Assembly (NCBI RefSeq): GCF_009759665.1
Contig: NZ_WQNE01000006.1
Location: 124,001 to 188,000, forward strand
Direction of reading: 5' to 3'
Source of the DNA: Bradyrhizobium cajani
Lineage (GTDB): Bacteria; Pseudomonadota; Alphaproteobacteria; Rhizobiales; Xanthobacteraceae
Length of the DNA: 64,000 nt
Shown piece after piece: positions 10,505 to 19,230 of this stretch. The number at the start of each line of letters is the position of its first letter. The first letter of the stretch is position 1. The translations under genes and the position numbers were made by a program. A model generated the notes under the pieces. It was not told where the DNA came from, did no database searches, and saw only the letters and a list, made by a program, of their open reading frames with translations.

Positions 10505-11023
10505 TCAAGGCTCGGCTGTCTTCGGTCCGGCGATCACTGGCGCGCCTCCGACGGAAACAGGCCCCTGTGGTTTGGACCGCCCGAAGCGTTTCCTGGCGAC
10601 GCTCGAAGCAGCCCGGGCTGGCGACAAAGGTGGCTCGGACGCAGCAGAAGGGACAGGTGTTAAACTCTGCAGCGAATCGATCCGCGAAGTCAGCATGGTG
10701 ATCTGATCCAGGATCCCTTTGAGGTCATCCCGCAGGGCATTGATCCGGCTGTTGAGTACTGCGATCTCGTCGCCAGTTTTCTGCTGTGCCCAGTTTATCT
10801 CAAACAAGGCTGCCCTGTCTTCCAGTGACAGGCTCATCGTTGAAGCGACGTCCCGGGCTTCCGGCTTCTCGACAACCGCTTCAAGGTTAGCCCAAAGCCA
10901 GACGCCAGCAGCACACGAGCTGACGAGGACAAGCGGGAGCACCACAACCGGGAGAATCCGTCTTGACGGACCGCGCAAGAGCGGCCGCAAGTCTGAAGCG
11001 GCCGCTTGATCAATCAAGTCCAT
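10505..11023 (-). CDS. Membrane-anchored coiled-coil hypothetical protein
   Basis: I do not know the function. From the ATG at 11023 (MDLIDQAAASDLRPLLRG) the 172-residue protein has a short cytoplasmic tail, one transmembrane helix at about residues 29-48 (RILPVVVLPLVLVSSCAAGV), then a long charged helix with heptad character (DEIAVLNSRINALRDDLKGI) and a basic, Pro/Ser-rich tail. The likely topology is N-in with the coiled coil in the periplasm. The GAGGGACA leader supports this start, though the frame is open for a further 70 codons upstream. It has no close partner gene. Confidence 0.6.
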   Translation of the reverse strand: MDLIDQAAASDLRPLLRGPSRRILPVVVLPLVLVSSCAAGVWLWANLEAVVEKPEARDVASTMSLSLEDRAALFEINWAQQKTGDEIAVLNSRINALRDDLKGILDQITMLTSRIDSLQSLTPVPSAASEPPLSPARAASSVARKRFGRSKPQGPVSVGGAPVIAGPKTAEP

Positions 11024-12104
11024 TGTCCCTCGCCCAAGATCCCATTCCAGCAGGCTTGTTTTGTCGACGCGATAGGCCGCGATGCTCACGCGCTCCAGGA
11101 GCTGCCAGCGTCGACAATAGTCAATCTTGCCGAGTTCCCGATCGGCTGCCCTGCTCCTATGAAACGCTACTTCTTGAGCAACGCAACGCGACAATTTGCG
11201 CGCGTTCTCCATGATAGCGTCACCAGCAAGCAACGGTACTCATCTTCGCCGGCGAAGGCGCAGCATTTTTTCACCATTCAGAAGAACTCTGGAGATTTTC
11301 TTTCCCACGGCACGAATGCAAATCGTTCACTCATTCCTGCAGTGTGTTCGATGGAGCCCCCTCACGGCGGCGAGACCACGGCAATGGTCGATTGGAATGG
11401 CAAACACCGTACCTGGTCAACTACCAATTCCGGCAGATTGTTCGAGATGACGGAGACGTGGCAAGGGTGACCAACAAACGCCGCACACGTCAAGGATTCG
11501 GATGCAAGACAGGTTTTGCCGCGCTCACGGCAGCCAGCAACTGTTCGCCGATACACGCCAAAGCTGCTCGATGGCTGATTCCTGCGGTCTCCGCGCCGAT
11601 CGCGTTGGATGTTGTGGTGAGGTTGCCGCGCGCGCAACTTCAAGCCTGGCGATTGTCTCGTGTTTCGCTGACAACCATATCGCTAAAGCGCGTCGTGAAT
11701 GCAAGCCTCTTGCACGGCGAGCCTTGCTTTCCGGAGGCTGCCGTTTAGTTCAGAAAGCCGCCTTCGATGCAGATGCGCGACAGCGCCAGACTCGCTCCAC
11801 TCACAGTGAGCAGGGCGGACATTCGCAATGTTCGGCGGCCGGGACAGCAAGCCCCCGCGCGCTCGTCGTGAGCATTTGCCGAGCCAGCCCCGTCCTCTGG
11901 CCCTCGGCGCACCGGCGTTATGCACCAGCAGAGTTTCGGACCAGATCATCATCGCGCCGCGAACTGAGAGGTTCAGCAAGCCTGAGTGACTCTCTTCGGA
12001 TGGATCGTGTTCTGGCTCGTCTCTCTCGCCCTCGGACGCGAAAACGCCGGGAGCTCACTGTGGGCCAATCAGGCCGCAGTCCAATTTAATCATGGCCGGC
12101 AGAC
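11024..12104. other. 1.1 kb without a supported gene
   Basis: Open frames exist on both strands, but none shows a recognisable domain or a convincing ribosome site. The end of the stretch is the leader of the porin gene. Confidence 0.45.
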
Positions 12105-13712
12105 ATGGACCCGAAGTACGCCATGCGTGATTGCCTTCTTGCGACGAGCTCGCGTCGGACATACTCGGCTGCGGCAGCACTTTCTTTCAATTTCAGACCA
12201 AGGGGAAAGCGATCTGGGCTCGTTATCGCATTTTCGCTAGCGGCTTGTCTGGTCGGCAATTCCGTCCTGGCCCAAACCGCGAGCGGACCTGATCCTAGTA
12301 ACCACCCTGTGGATCAGACCGGCAAGAAAGGAAACACTTCCGATCGGGCCGCAAAGCTCCCGCTCGACCTGGTTCATCAGGCAATCCGCCCTCCTGCCCC
12401 GGCGCCAGCAGCAGGTCCCGGAGTGCCTTTCGAGAGGCGCGGCAATGCGGGCAGGCGTGCTCAGACGAGACCGCAAAAGACGATCGATCCCTTCGAAAGG
12501 TACGACAAGCTGCGTGAAAACGGGTTGTGGTTCAACATACCTGGCCCTGCGGACACGATTGATCAGGACAAGGACGGCGTTAGATCGGCGCTGGCAGATG
12601 TCGGCATCGGCTACATCGGCTGGACACACAACAGCTTTGTAAACAACCAGCTGCCGAATGCGGCCAGAAGCACTATCGCAAACCAGCTCTATATGGGCCA
12701 GAATCCGACCTTCGCGTCGGTAAACCTCATGATCGTCACCTACGATCTCAGCCGGTTTGGCATTGCCGACGGACAGATTGTCGTAGGAGCCGAGCAGCAA
12801 TACTGGACGTGGGATCGCCCGGGACCAGATCGAGTGGGAATCAATACGCTCGCCTATTATCAGACATTCTTCGACAGGACGCTAGAACTCAAGCTTGGCT
12901 ACCTCAGAAACCAAAATGAGTTCACCGGCACATTGTTCGGAGGGATTACAGGATCGAACATGTCTGCCTTGTTCCAGGCAGGGATGAGCACCAATGCTGC
13001 GCCGACGCCGGCGGTCAATTTGAAGTACAATTTTGACGATCGCTTGTACAACAAGGTCTCCGTCCAGCGCTCAATCAGCCCAGATGGTGCCTATGCCCAC
13101 ATAATCGAGAATCCCACCGGCCTGAACTGGAGCACGGCCAATGCAGGCATCCTTCTCGTTGACGAAGCCGGCTACAAGAGCAAGGCGGCTCCCGGCGTAC
13201 CCGACACGTGGCTGCGGGCGGGCGTTGGTTTCAACAATAGCCGCTACACGAATTTGACGGCCCCTAAGCAACAAAGGGAGACTGGGAATCATTTTCACTA
13301 CATCGCTGCGGACAGGCAGCTCTGGCAGAGCGACGCCCTTGGGTTGCCGTCTCGCGGCATCTATGGCGGCTTCTCCATCATGGGAGCTCCGCCTGACCTC
13401 AACAGGATCAGCCAATATTGCGAGCTTCGTCTTTATGCGAAAGGCCCCTTTGATAGCCGGCCCAGTGATCTGATTGCACTCGTTGCTAGCAAGACGAGCT
13501 GGAGCAAATTTGCGGTGGATGCTGCTCTGGCTAAAGGCCAGCTTGCGCATCGTGATACCACGGCAATCACCGGAACATATACCGCCCGTCTTGCTCCGGG
13601 AATATATGCAGGCGTTGGATTATCATACATTCATACCCCCACAAGCATCACGCACACGCCCCAAACGGAACACGCGCTCAATCTGTTGGTATCTACGTTG
13701 ATATTCCTCTGA
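12105..13712 (+). CDS. OprB-family carbohydrate-selective porin
   Basis: This is an outer-membrane porin of the OprB family, which lets sugars through the outer membrane. After a basic start and a hydrophobic signal segment at about residues 30-50 (LVIAFSLAACLVGNSVLAQT) comes a Pro/Ala-rich linker and then about 400 residues of barrel: LMIVTYDLSRFGIADGQIVV, LELKLGYLRNQNEF, LRAGVGFNNSRYTNL, GIYGGFSIMGAP, and a terminal strand ending in hydrophobic LLVSTLIFL. The total of 535 aa is within the family range for forms with long linkers. A second in-frame ATG at 12123 is an alternative start. No sugar-transport genes are next to it. Confidence 0.8.
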   Translation: MDPKYAMRDCLLATSSRRTYSAAAALSFNFRPRGKRSGLVIAFSLAACLVGNSVLAQTASGPDPSNHPVDQTGKKGNTSDRAAKLPLDLVHQAIRPPAPAPAAGPGVPFERRGNAGRRAQTRPQKTIDPFERYDKLRENGLWFNIPGPADTIDQDKDGVRSALADVGIGYIGWTHNSFVNNQLPNAARSTIANQLYMGQNPTFASVNLMIVTYDLSRFGIADGQIVVGAEQQYWTWDRPGPDRVGINTLAYYQTFFDRTLELKLGYLRNQNEFTGTLFGGITGSNMSALFQAGMSTNAAPTPAVNLKYNFDDRLYNKVSVQRSISPDGAYAHIIENPTGLNWSTANAGILLVDEAGYKSKAAPGVPDTWLRAGVGFNNSRYTNLTAPKQQRETGNHFHYIAADRQLWQSDALGLPSRGIYGGFSIMGAPPDLNRISQYCELRLYAKGPFDSRPSDLIALVASKTSWSKFAVDAALAKGQLAHRDTTAITGTYTARLAPGIYAGVGLSYIHTPTSITHTPQTEHALNLLVSTLIFL

Positions 13713-13940
13713 TCATCGCAAGTGCCATTTTGGTTCCACCTTCTCGAGCCGCATGGGACTTCAGCTTCGCGATCTTCTTGGAGGGGACCGGCGTCAGACG
13801 AGCCCGTTGGGAGCTTCGGCGACTGCTTGATGATGAATAACCAGAGGAGCTTTAGGAACGGCGAGAGTCCGCTTTCGTGCACGGGCACGTCGCATCCGAC
13901 GCAGAGCAGAGTTCTCAAGAGCGAGCTTGGCAAGTGCGGA

Positions 13941-14120
13941 AGGGTACCCAAAGTAAACGAGCACCCCGTCGCCCATGTATTTCGCTACGAAGCTCCCAAA
14001 GCGCCTGACCCGACAGTGACGCATCTCTGAGGCCGACATGATCTCGCGTAGGTCCTCCGGGTCCATACGTGTGGAGAGCGTCGTCGAGCCGACGAGGTCC
14101 GACCCGACGCAGAAGCCAAT
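13941..14120 (-). pseudogene. Remnant of a class III adenylate/guanylate cyclase domain
   Basis: The minus strand carries SDLVGSTTLSTRMDPEDLRE, then a shortened stretch, then RFGSFVAKYMGDGVLVYFGY. These are the first metal-binding and the second catalytic blocks of class III cyclase domains. In intact genes about 15 more residues separate them, and the domain continues for another 100 residues that are not found here. No start codon or full domain remains. Confidence 0.6.
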
Positions 14121-14260
14121 CAGTATCTTGCAGTCGCTTAATAGAAGCGTTCTGCCCACTGGACGCAATTCTGCTAGACCCGTTCTGCGGGTCTGGTTCG
14201 ACGCTGGTGGTTGCGCGACGTGCTGGCCGATCAGGTGTCGGCATCGAACTTGAAGCATAG
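14101..14260 (+). pseudogene. Remnant of the C-terminus of a DNA (adenine) methyltransferase
   Basis: The plus strand reads DPTQKPISILQSL in one frame and, one base later, IEAFCPLDAILLDPFCGSGS followed by TLVVARRAGRSGVGIELEA and a stop. That is the S-adenosylmethionine-binding DPFCGSGST motif and the end of a beta-class DNA methylase. A single extra A near 14136 breaks the frame. The catalytic NPPY/SPPY part is absent. It overlaps the cyclase remnant by about 20 bases, so two decayed fragments meet here. Confidence 0.65.
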
Positions 14261-14507
14261 CATGAAACGGAGTCCGTACTCACGCCCCACCTATGCGATC
14301 TGCATCGATTGGGTGCATGGCCGGTCAAGCGCCGCGTGATAGAACGCCTCGCGCGAGCTGCCCGCGGAGCATTTGGAATTGCAGCCAACTTGCTTTCTCT
14401 ACCGAGGTTCGGGGTAGACGCGAACGCGCTGGCGTCCTTCGCTTTCCACCAACTCGCCCCTGTAAGGTACTCCGCGGATCTCGACGGCCGCCCGGGCTGG
14501 GCATGAT

Positions 14508-14570
14508 GCGCTCGCCTTCCAAAACGCGCACGAGCTAAGACGGCAGGAATCGCTCCCTATGCTCCAGCCG
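14508..14570 (-). repeat. Dispersed repeat, copy 1
   Basis: 27 bases at 14508-14534 are identical to 49768-49794, and the next ~35 bases are similar apart from a small indel. Both copies read EHRERFLP on the minus strand, so this is a scattered piece of the same unknown coding sequence. Confidence 0.7.
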
Positions 14571-14637
14571 CGCCCGAGAGGATGAAACTGGGAACTCGTA
14601 TGTCATTGCTATTTCCATATAATTTGGAACGCGGCTC

Positions 14638-15506
14638 TTACTTATCCTCGTTTGTGCATAGGTCTCCCGCCATCGTTGTGCAAACGGCGACGATGGAGTC
14701 GAGAACCTTGGAAAGCTTTGACGTATCGTATGAACCCCCTCGACAGGCGTTGTTATAAAACGCCTTGCTGCAGCGCTCCTCTCTTGGAGGCCCCCTGATA
14801 TGTTCCCGTATCTTTGTAGTTTGTCCATTGGACCAGAGGCGCAGGAAGACCGCCGACGTGCAAATCGAGGTAGCATTCTATGGAAGCGGCGCGGCCATTT
14901 ATATCAGCCAGCGCCGCGCCCCCGAGACCAGTGGTAGGAAACAATCCAAACTCCTTGAGCGATGGTAGGACCGTGACTCGCATGTTGATTGGAAGCGCAA
15001 GCGCCTGAATCTTTCGGAAAGCGCTCAATCCTTCGTCGTTATCCAGGACAAAGACGGTTCGGTTTTGAACGTCTATTTTCGCGAGGCCTTCTGCAAACTT
15101 AACCAAACTGCCTGTTCCAGAAAACGGATGGCGCTCGCTTACGTCAATGAATCGGAAAAAATCCGCGATCTCTGGCCGCAAGAGCTGAAATGCGCGTTTT
15201 AGAATATGCACATCGGAGCTTCCTTCAGTGGCAATTAAAAGGTTTGTTTGCGGCGATACAAAATTTACTTTCGAAATATGCTGGCGTGAGAACGAGGACG
15301 ACAACCTTCGGACTGAGCAATTGACCCTTAATGTACGTCACGAAGTTTTGGCCGTTGGGGATGCCATAGCCATCCAAGGACGAACAGAAGATTTCGGTTT
15401 CCGGCACCCCCATCCCTTCCTCGATAAGTTCGACAATTTCCTTTACGAGGTCTTTGTCTCTCACGGCGGGACTGATAAAAATTGATTTACTCAAGTTGCT
15501 CTCCAC
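14638..15506 (-). pseudogene. TIR domain followed by a TOPRIM-like segment (broken)
   Basis: The 5' part codes for a TIR-type domain (KSIFISPAVRDKDLVKEIVE, then IFCSSLDGYGIPNGQNF and VVLVLTPAYFESKFC). TIR domains of this bacterial kind are usually NAD-cleaving or signalling parts of defence proteins. The frame is then lost, and one base over it continues as NLLIATEGSSDVHILKRAF ... TVFVLDNDEGLSAFRK, the E and DxD pattern of a TOPRIM-like domain, then GGAALADINGRAASIECYLD. A further frameshift near 14770 leads to a C-terminus ending at 14638. I recall the second part from proteins labelled HEPN/Toprim-associated. It is either a decayed TIR-TOPRIM fusion or two defence genes joined by deletion. 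Confidence 0.6.
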
Positions 15507-15625
15507 GGAGTTCTGGTTTGTGGATGGGTGCGCAAATGCACGAATTTCAAATGGCTTGGGTCGTTTGGTCTACGGCCTTGTGCTTCATGTCCCGCCCCTC
15601 CAGGGATCTCCCGGCAACTTTTCAA

Positions 15626-16394
15626 TCAATGCCGCTGCAATCTCGTCGGACGCTTGGTTGATATCCCAAGATATCCGGTTGCCAGTAGCGGGCTTATATC
15701 GGCGGTAAACTGAGCATCGGTCATCTTCTGATGCATATTCTGTTCGAATAGGGCGCGAGTGATGTTATGTCCGCCGTGATCCATGTAGGTCGCAAAGGTC
15801 TTCACGATACGGTCCGGATCAACACCATCCTGTTTGAGGGCGACCGCAAGATCAAACAGGTCACGGCCTTTCTTGCGCTGATAGAGGGCGCGGAGCTTGG
15901 TGCCCAGCAATTCATCAAGCTCGTAAGTCGAGATATCGCATTTGCCTTCGAACCAGCGAGAACTGACGCTAAACGGCACTTGCTTGAAACCGTGGACGGC
16001 AAAATGCTCGCGGGTGCTGGTTTCGACTTTGAGCCTCATATTGATTGGCGGCGTATCCTCGGAAGCAAAGCGGTACACGAAAGTTACGCGGCCTTCGGTC
16101 TGCTTCCAGCGGGGCGTTCCGAGCCACGGATCGAGGACGGAACGCAACGCCTCCATGACCGCGCCAGCTGGCCCTGCGCGGACCTGCACCAGGTCGATAT
16201 CCTCTGAATACCGGGCGGCGGGCGTGATGTAGAGCTTGTAAAGGGCCGTGCCGCCGCGAAAGGCGAGAGCCTTGGACAGGACAGGATGCGTGAATATCTC
16301 AACAAGCGCCCTTTACAAGGTCCTGCTCTACCTGGATATCCTGCACCCAGGGCGCGTGAGCTCGCCATTCCGAAATGTAGTCGCGTGGAATCAT
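15626..16394 (-). pseudogene. abiEii: AbiEii-type nucleotidyltransferase toxin, frameshifted
   Basis: AbiEii toxins of type IV toxin-antitoxin systems are nucleotidyltransferases that block growth, for example by modifying tRNA. The ATG at 16394 overlaps the antitoxin stop (ATGA). The N-terminus (MIPRDYISEWRAHAPWVQDI) is lost to a frameshift after about 32 codons, near 16317. The next frame carries the family's FRGGTALYKLY and SEDIDLVQ nucleotidyltransferase motif, then GTKLRALYQRKKGRDLFDLA and the rest to a stop at 15626. A translated internal piece (from 16189) would lack the active-site start. If the frameshift is real the toxin is dead while its antitoxin is intact. Confidence 0.8.
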
Positions 16395-17191
16395 AGCTCT
16401 GGCTCCACTTCGGCATTGACGATCAGCTTCCAGTCATCCTCACGGGCGGCCTCATCGTGAGGCGCAGTCGGCGAAAGCACCGCCGTCTGCCGCGCATGCT
16501 GCCGGACATAAGATTTGAGAAGTTCTGCCTTATCGCCCGCACCCGCCTTCGTCAGGAGATAACCGAGGCGCTGCGCCCACGGCATCGGTGCCGTTTGAGC
16601 CGCCGTTACGAGCTTCTCAGAGTTTATAGTTTCCGCCAGTTCTCCGAGGACAGTTGCGGCCTGATCGAGCCCCCCGATGTGGCTGGGGTAGCCGACAAGA
16701 TCGACAGCCGTCGCCTCCGGGGTGGAGACCAGCACGGGGCCGCGCGGAGTGTTAAAGCTTTGGGTAGGGATCGCGGCAATGTCCTTTCGGACGAAAAAGG
16801 CGACCCGCACCGCGCCACTCACGAGCGGGCGGCGGCTTTTTGCCAGCATTACCTGGAATTCCTGGGGTCGTTGGTGAGCAGCGCCGTGATACTGAGCTGC
16901 CGTTAACAGCCCGGCGTAGTACGTCAGCCCCAGCCTTTTCATGAGGGCGGGGATAAATTGGTCCGCGGGCAGAGATCCTAGGGATTGATATTCGGGCGGG
17001 ATGATAACGTAGAAGCCCCGGGCCGGAGAGGCGATCAGGCGCCGCTTGGCAAGACGGTTTAAAGCCAGCTTCGCCGCTGCCGGTGAGACGCCAAGCGCCT
17101 TTTGCGCGTCGCCAGACTCAAAATGATAGCGCCCGCTGGCAGCGAGTCGCGTCAGGTAGTCCCGGGCAGAGAGGCGGCTTTCCGAAATCAT
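16391..17191 (-). CDS. abiEi: AbiEi-type antitoxin / repressor
   Basis: This is the antitoxin of an AbiE type IV system: it does not bind the toxin but represses the operon and counters toxicity. The 266-residue protein has an N-terminal winged helix (about residues 1-65, SGDAQKALGVSPAAAKLALN then RLIASPARGFYVIIPPE) and a C-terminal AbiEi domain with LGLTYYAGLLTAAQYHGAAH and VSTPEATAVDLVGYPSHIGG. The start ATG at 17191 directly follows a large palindrome that fits autorepression. The stop overlaps the toxin start by ATGA. The gene looks intact. Confidence 0.87.
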   Translation of the reverse strand: MISESRLSARDYLTRLAASGRYHFESGDAQKALGVSPAAAKLALNRLAKRRLIASPARGFYVIIPPEYQSLGSLPADQFIPALMKRLGLTYYAGLLTAAQYHGAAHQRPQEFQVMLAKSRRPLVSGAVRVAFFVRKDIAAIPTQSFNTPRGPVLVSTPEATAVDLVGYPSHIGGLDQAATVLGELAETINSEKLVTAAQTAPMPWAQRLGYLLTKAGAGDKAELLKSYVRQHARQTAVLSPTAPHDEAAREDDWKLIVNAEVEPEL

Positions 17192-17192
17192 A

Positions 17193-17225
17193 TGCGTAAA
17201 GTATCATTTTTCGATACCCTACGCA
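17193..17225. promoter_or_regulatory. Nested dyad operator of the abiE operon
   Basis: Two inverted-repeat pairs share one centre (17209): outer arms TGCGTA/TACGCA (17193-17198, 17220-17225) and inner arms GTATC/GATAC (17201-17205, 17213-17217). It begins one base from the abiEi start codon, so binding would block transcription or translation. AbiEi proteins are known to bind inverted repeats at their own promoter. Confidence 0.65.
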
Positions 17226-17303
17226 AATGATCTCATCAAAAGTTCCATAAATTTGACATTGTCAGTATTTTTTTATTACAATCATGACACTGGAGATGAG
17301 CCA

Positions 17304-17857
17304 ATGAGTGATGGACCACATAAAAGCCTGCGCATGCGGCGGCATTGGAAGGACCTCGCCGAGCGATCGGCGAAGGCCGCATTCTCGCCGGACCAAGTTT
17401 CGGAGGCGCTGCCCCATGCGCTGAAGAAGGAAATCCTCTCGGCCCCCATCAAAGAAATCCGCGATATTATGGGCGGCGACACCCTGTTTCCTGAATTGCG
17501 CATCGAGCGCCTGGACGCATTACGGCAGGCTCACCGTTCGGCGGCCGCCACTCGCGTTATCGACTGCGCCATTGCCGCCGCCGCTTCTGGTTTGACGGGA
17601 GAAGCAGGCACTCACGCAGCTTTGCAGAACGCGCTTCAAGATACGACGCGCAATGCCCTCCGCGGGATCGAGGAGCATTACCAGCGCGAAGCCACGTCCC
17701 GCAGCGCCGGATACGTGCGGACGAGACTGGACGCGCCAGCCAACAGCTCGACTGCGGCGCTATCGCGCGAGACCTTCTAGCACCCGCGACCCCGCCATCG
17801 CCGCGCTCCGTCACGTTACCGCGCCAGTCGGGCGTTGATGAAGGGCCGCCCCTATGA
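17304..17857 (+). pseudogene. First gene of the QueC-like operon, probably frameshifted
   Basis: I do not recognise the family. The ATG follows GGAG at good spacing (MSDGPHKSLRMRRHWKDLAE). The frame gives 158 helical, Ala-rich residues and stops at 17780. Another frame, one base out, stays open past that point and stops at 17857 with its TGA inside the ATGA that starts the QueC-like gene, the same overlap used between the second and third genes of this operon. This suggests a one-base indel around 17690-17730 in an original protein of about 184 residues. If there is no frameshift, the gene is 17304-17780 with a 73-base gap. It could be a partner or modification target of the QueC-like enzyme. 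Confidence 0.5.
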
Positions 17858-19230
17858 CCGTGACGGCATACAACGCGACGATCAGCGAGAAATCGATCGA
17901 TATAGTCGAAGGAGGCCGCAAGCCGCGCAAAGGACGCATCGCGTTTAATCTCGACCAAAATCTCGAATTCAGCATCGAGGCGCTAAGGTCCTACGCGTTC
18001 GCCCGCTGGGAAACCGTGATCTACGATGCAATGGTCGTTTCCGCCTCTATTGAATTTTCTGATCTCTCAGTCAAGCGTCCTTCACGCGGCTGGGCGCGGC
18101 GCATCACCCTGCGAATTCCCGTGCATGATCCCCTTCGCTGGAGTGATCCTCTAGTTTCCAATGCGCTGCATGACGCGCTCGGTTTCCTCACGGGTGACTT
18201 CTGGACGCTTGAATTTGTACAGCGGTCCAAATCTGTCGCGGCTCCAATTCAGGAATGCCTACCGTTCCCGCGCCCGACCGAGGCCGTGATCGCATATAGC
18301 GAAGGCATGGATTCCCTGGCTGTTGCGGGCCTCGCAGGCAAAACGCTCGGCGACAAACTCGTCCGCGTCCGCGTCGGCTCCAAAGCTGCCGACAAAACCA
18401 CTATCGACGGTCAGCCGCAGCCTTTCGCGAGAGTTCCTTACAGATTCAAGAAGATCAAGACGAGCAATCGCGAATCAAGCGCCCGGACCCGTGGCTTCAA
18501 ATTCGCGCTGATCAGCGGTCTTGCCGCTTACCTCGCCGATGCCCGGCAAATTCTGGTGCCGGAGAGCGGCCAGGGTTCAATCGGTCCTGCTCTGGTAACC
18601 GTCAGTCACGCCTACCCGGATTACCGAAATCATCCTCTCTTCACAAAGCGGATGGCCCGCTTCCTCGCGGCATTGCTAAAAAATCCGGTGGAGTTTGTGT
18701 TTCCGCGTCTTTGGAACACGAAGGGCGAGACGCTGCGCGAATTCACTACGCTGCCAGAAAGCGAGACGTGGAAAACGACGCGATCTTGCTGGAGAGATGT
18801 GCGCTGGAGCGCGCTCGATCACAAACATTTACAGTGCGGCATATGCGCGGCCTGCATGCTGCGCCGCATGAGTGTACACGCCGCCGGATTGCGCGAAGAG
18901 GATGGAATCTATATCTGCACGGATCTGCGTGCGCCGTCGCTCGATGCCGCGATTCACCCTGACTTTACGCGGAACAGTCGCGCTTTCGAGCAATATGCGA
19001 TCGCGGGTACACTTCACCTCGATCATATGGCGGACATGGCGGGGGCAAATGCGCGTCCCGCTGTCCAGCGGCACGCCATTTTGACAGGGATGGCACTCGG
19101 AATTTCGACCGCAGACGCCGAGGACAAGATTATCGGCATGCTCGAACGGCATGCTGCGGAATGGAGCAACTTTTTGGACGGGTTGGGAGAAAACTCGTTC
19201 ATCAGGAAATGGACGCGGGCGAGTCAATGA
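17854..19230 (+). CDS. QueC-like enzyme (7-cyano-7-deazaguanine synthase family)
   Basis: QueC enzymes are ATP-dependent amidotransferase-like proteins that make the nitrile of preQ0. This 458-residue protein is twice the size of housekeeping QueC (about 230). It has an extra N-terminal ~140 residues of unknown fold, then the ATP PP-loop as YSEGMDS (residues 148-154; usually SGGxDS, so the second residue is Glu) and a C-terminal zinc site CGICAACMLRR with an upstream Cys. Such large QueC relatives occur in defence operons (QatC, and the QueC-like enzyme of type IV CBASS), where recent work, which I recall only in outline, reports joining of a deazaguanine to a partner protein. Here it sits with XRE-ImmA/IrrE and PIN genes, with ATGA coupling to the next gene. 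No queD, queE or queF is nearby, so ordinary queuosine synthesis is unlikely. Confidence 0.75.
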   Translation: MTVTAYNATISEKSIDIVEGGRKPRKGRIAFNLDQNLEFSIEALRSYAFARWETVIYDAMVVSASIEFSDLSVKRPSRGWARRITLRIPVHDPLRWSDPLVSNALHDALGFLTGDFWTLEFVQRSKSVAAPIQECLPFPRPTEAVIAYSEGMDSLAVAGLAGKTLGDKLVRVRVGSKAADKTTIDGQPQPFARVPYRFKKIKTSNRESSARTRGFKFALISGLAAYLADARQILVPESGQGSIGPALVTVSHAYPDYRNHPLFTKRMARFLAALLKNPVEFVFPRLWNTKGETLREFTTLPESETWKTTRSCWRDVRWSALDHKHLQCGICAACMLRRMSVHAAGLREEDGIYICTDLRAPSLDAAIHPDFTRNSRAFEQYAIAGTLHLDHMADMAGANARPAVQRHAILTGMALGISTADAEDKIIGMLERHAAEWSNFLDGLGENSFIRKWTRASQ

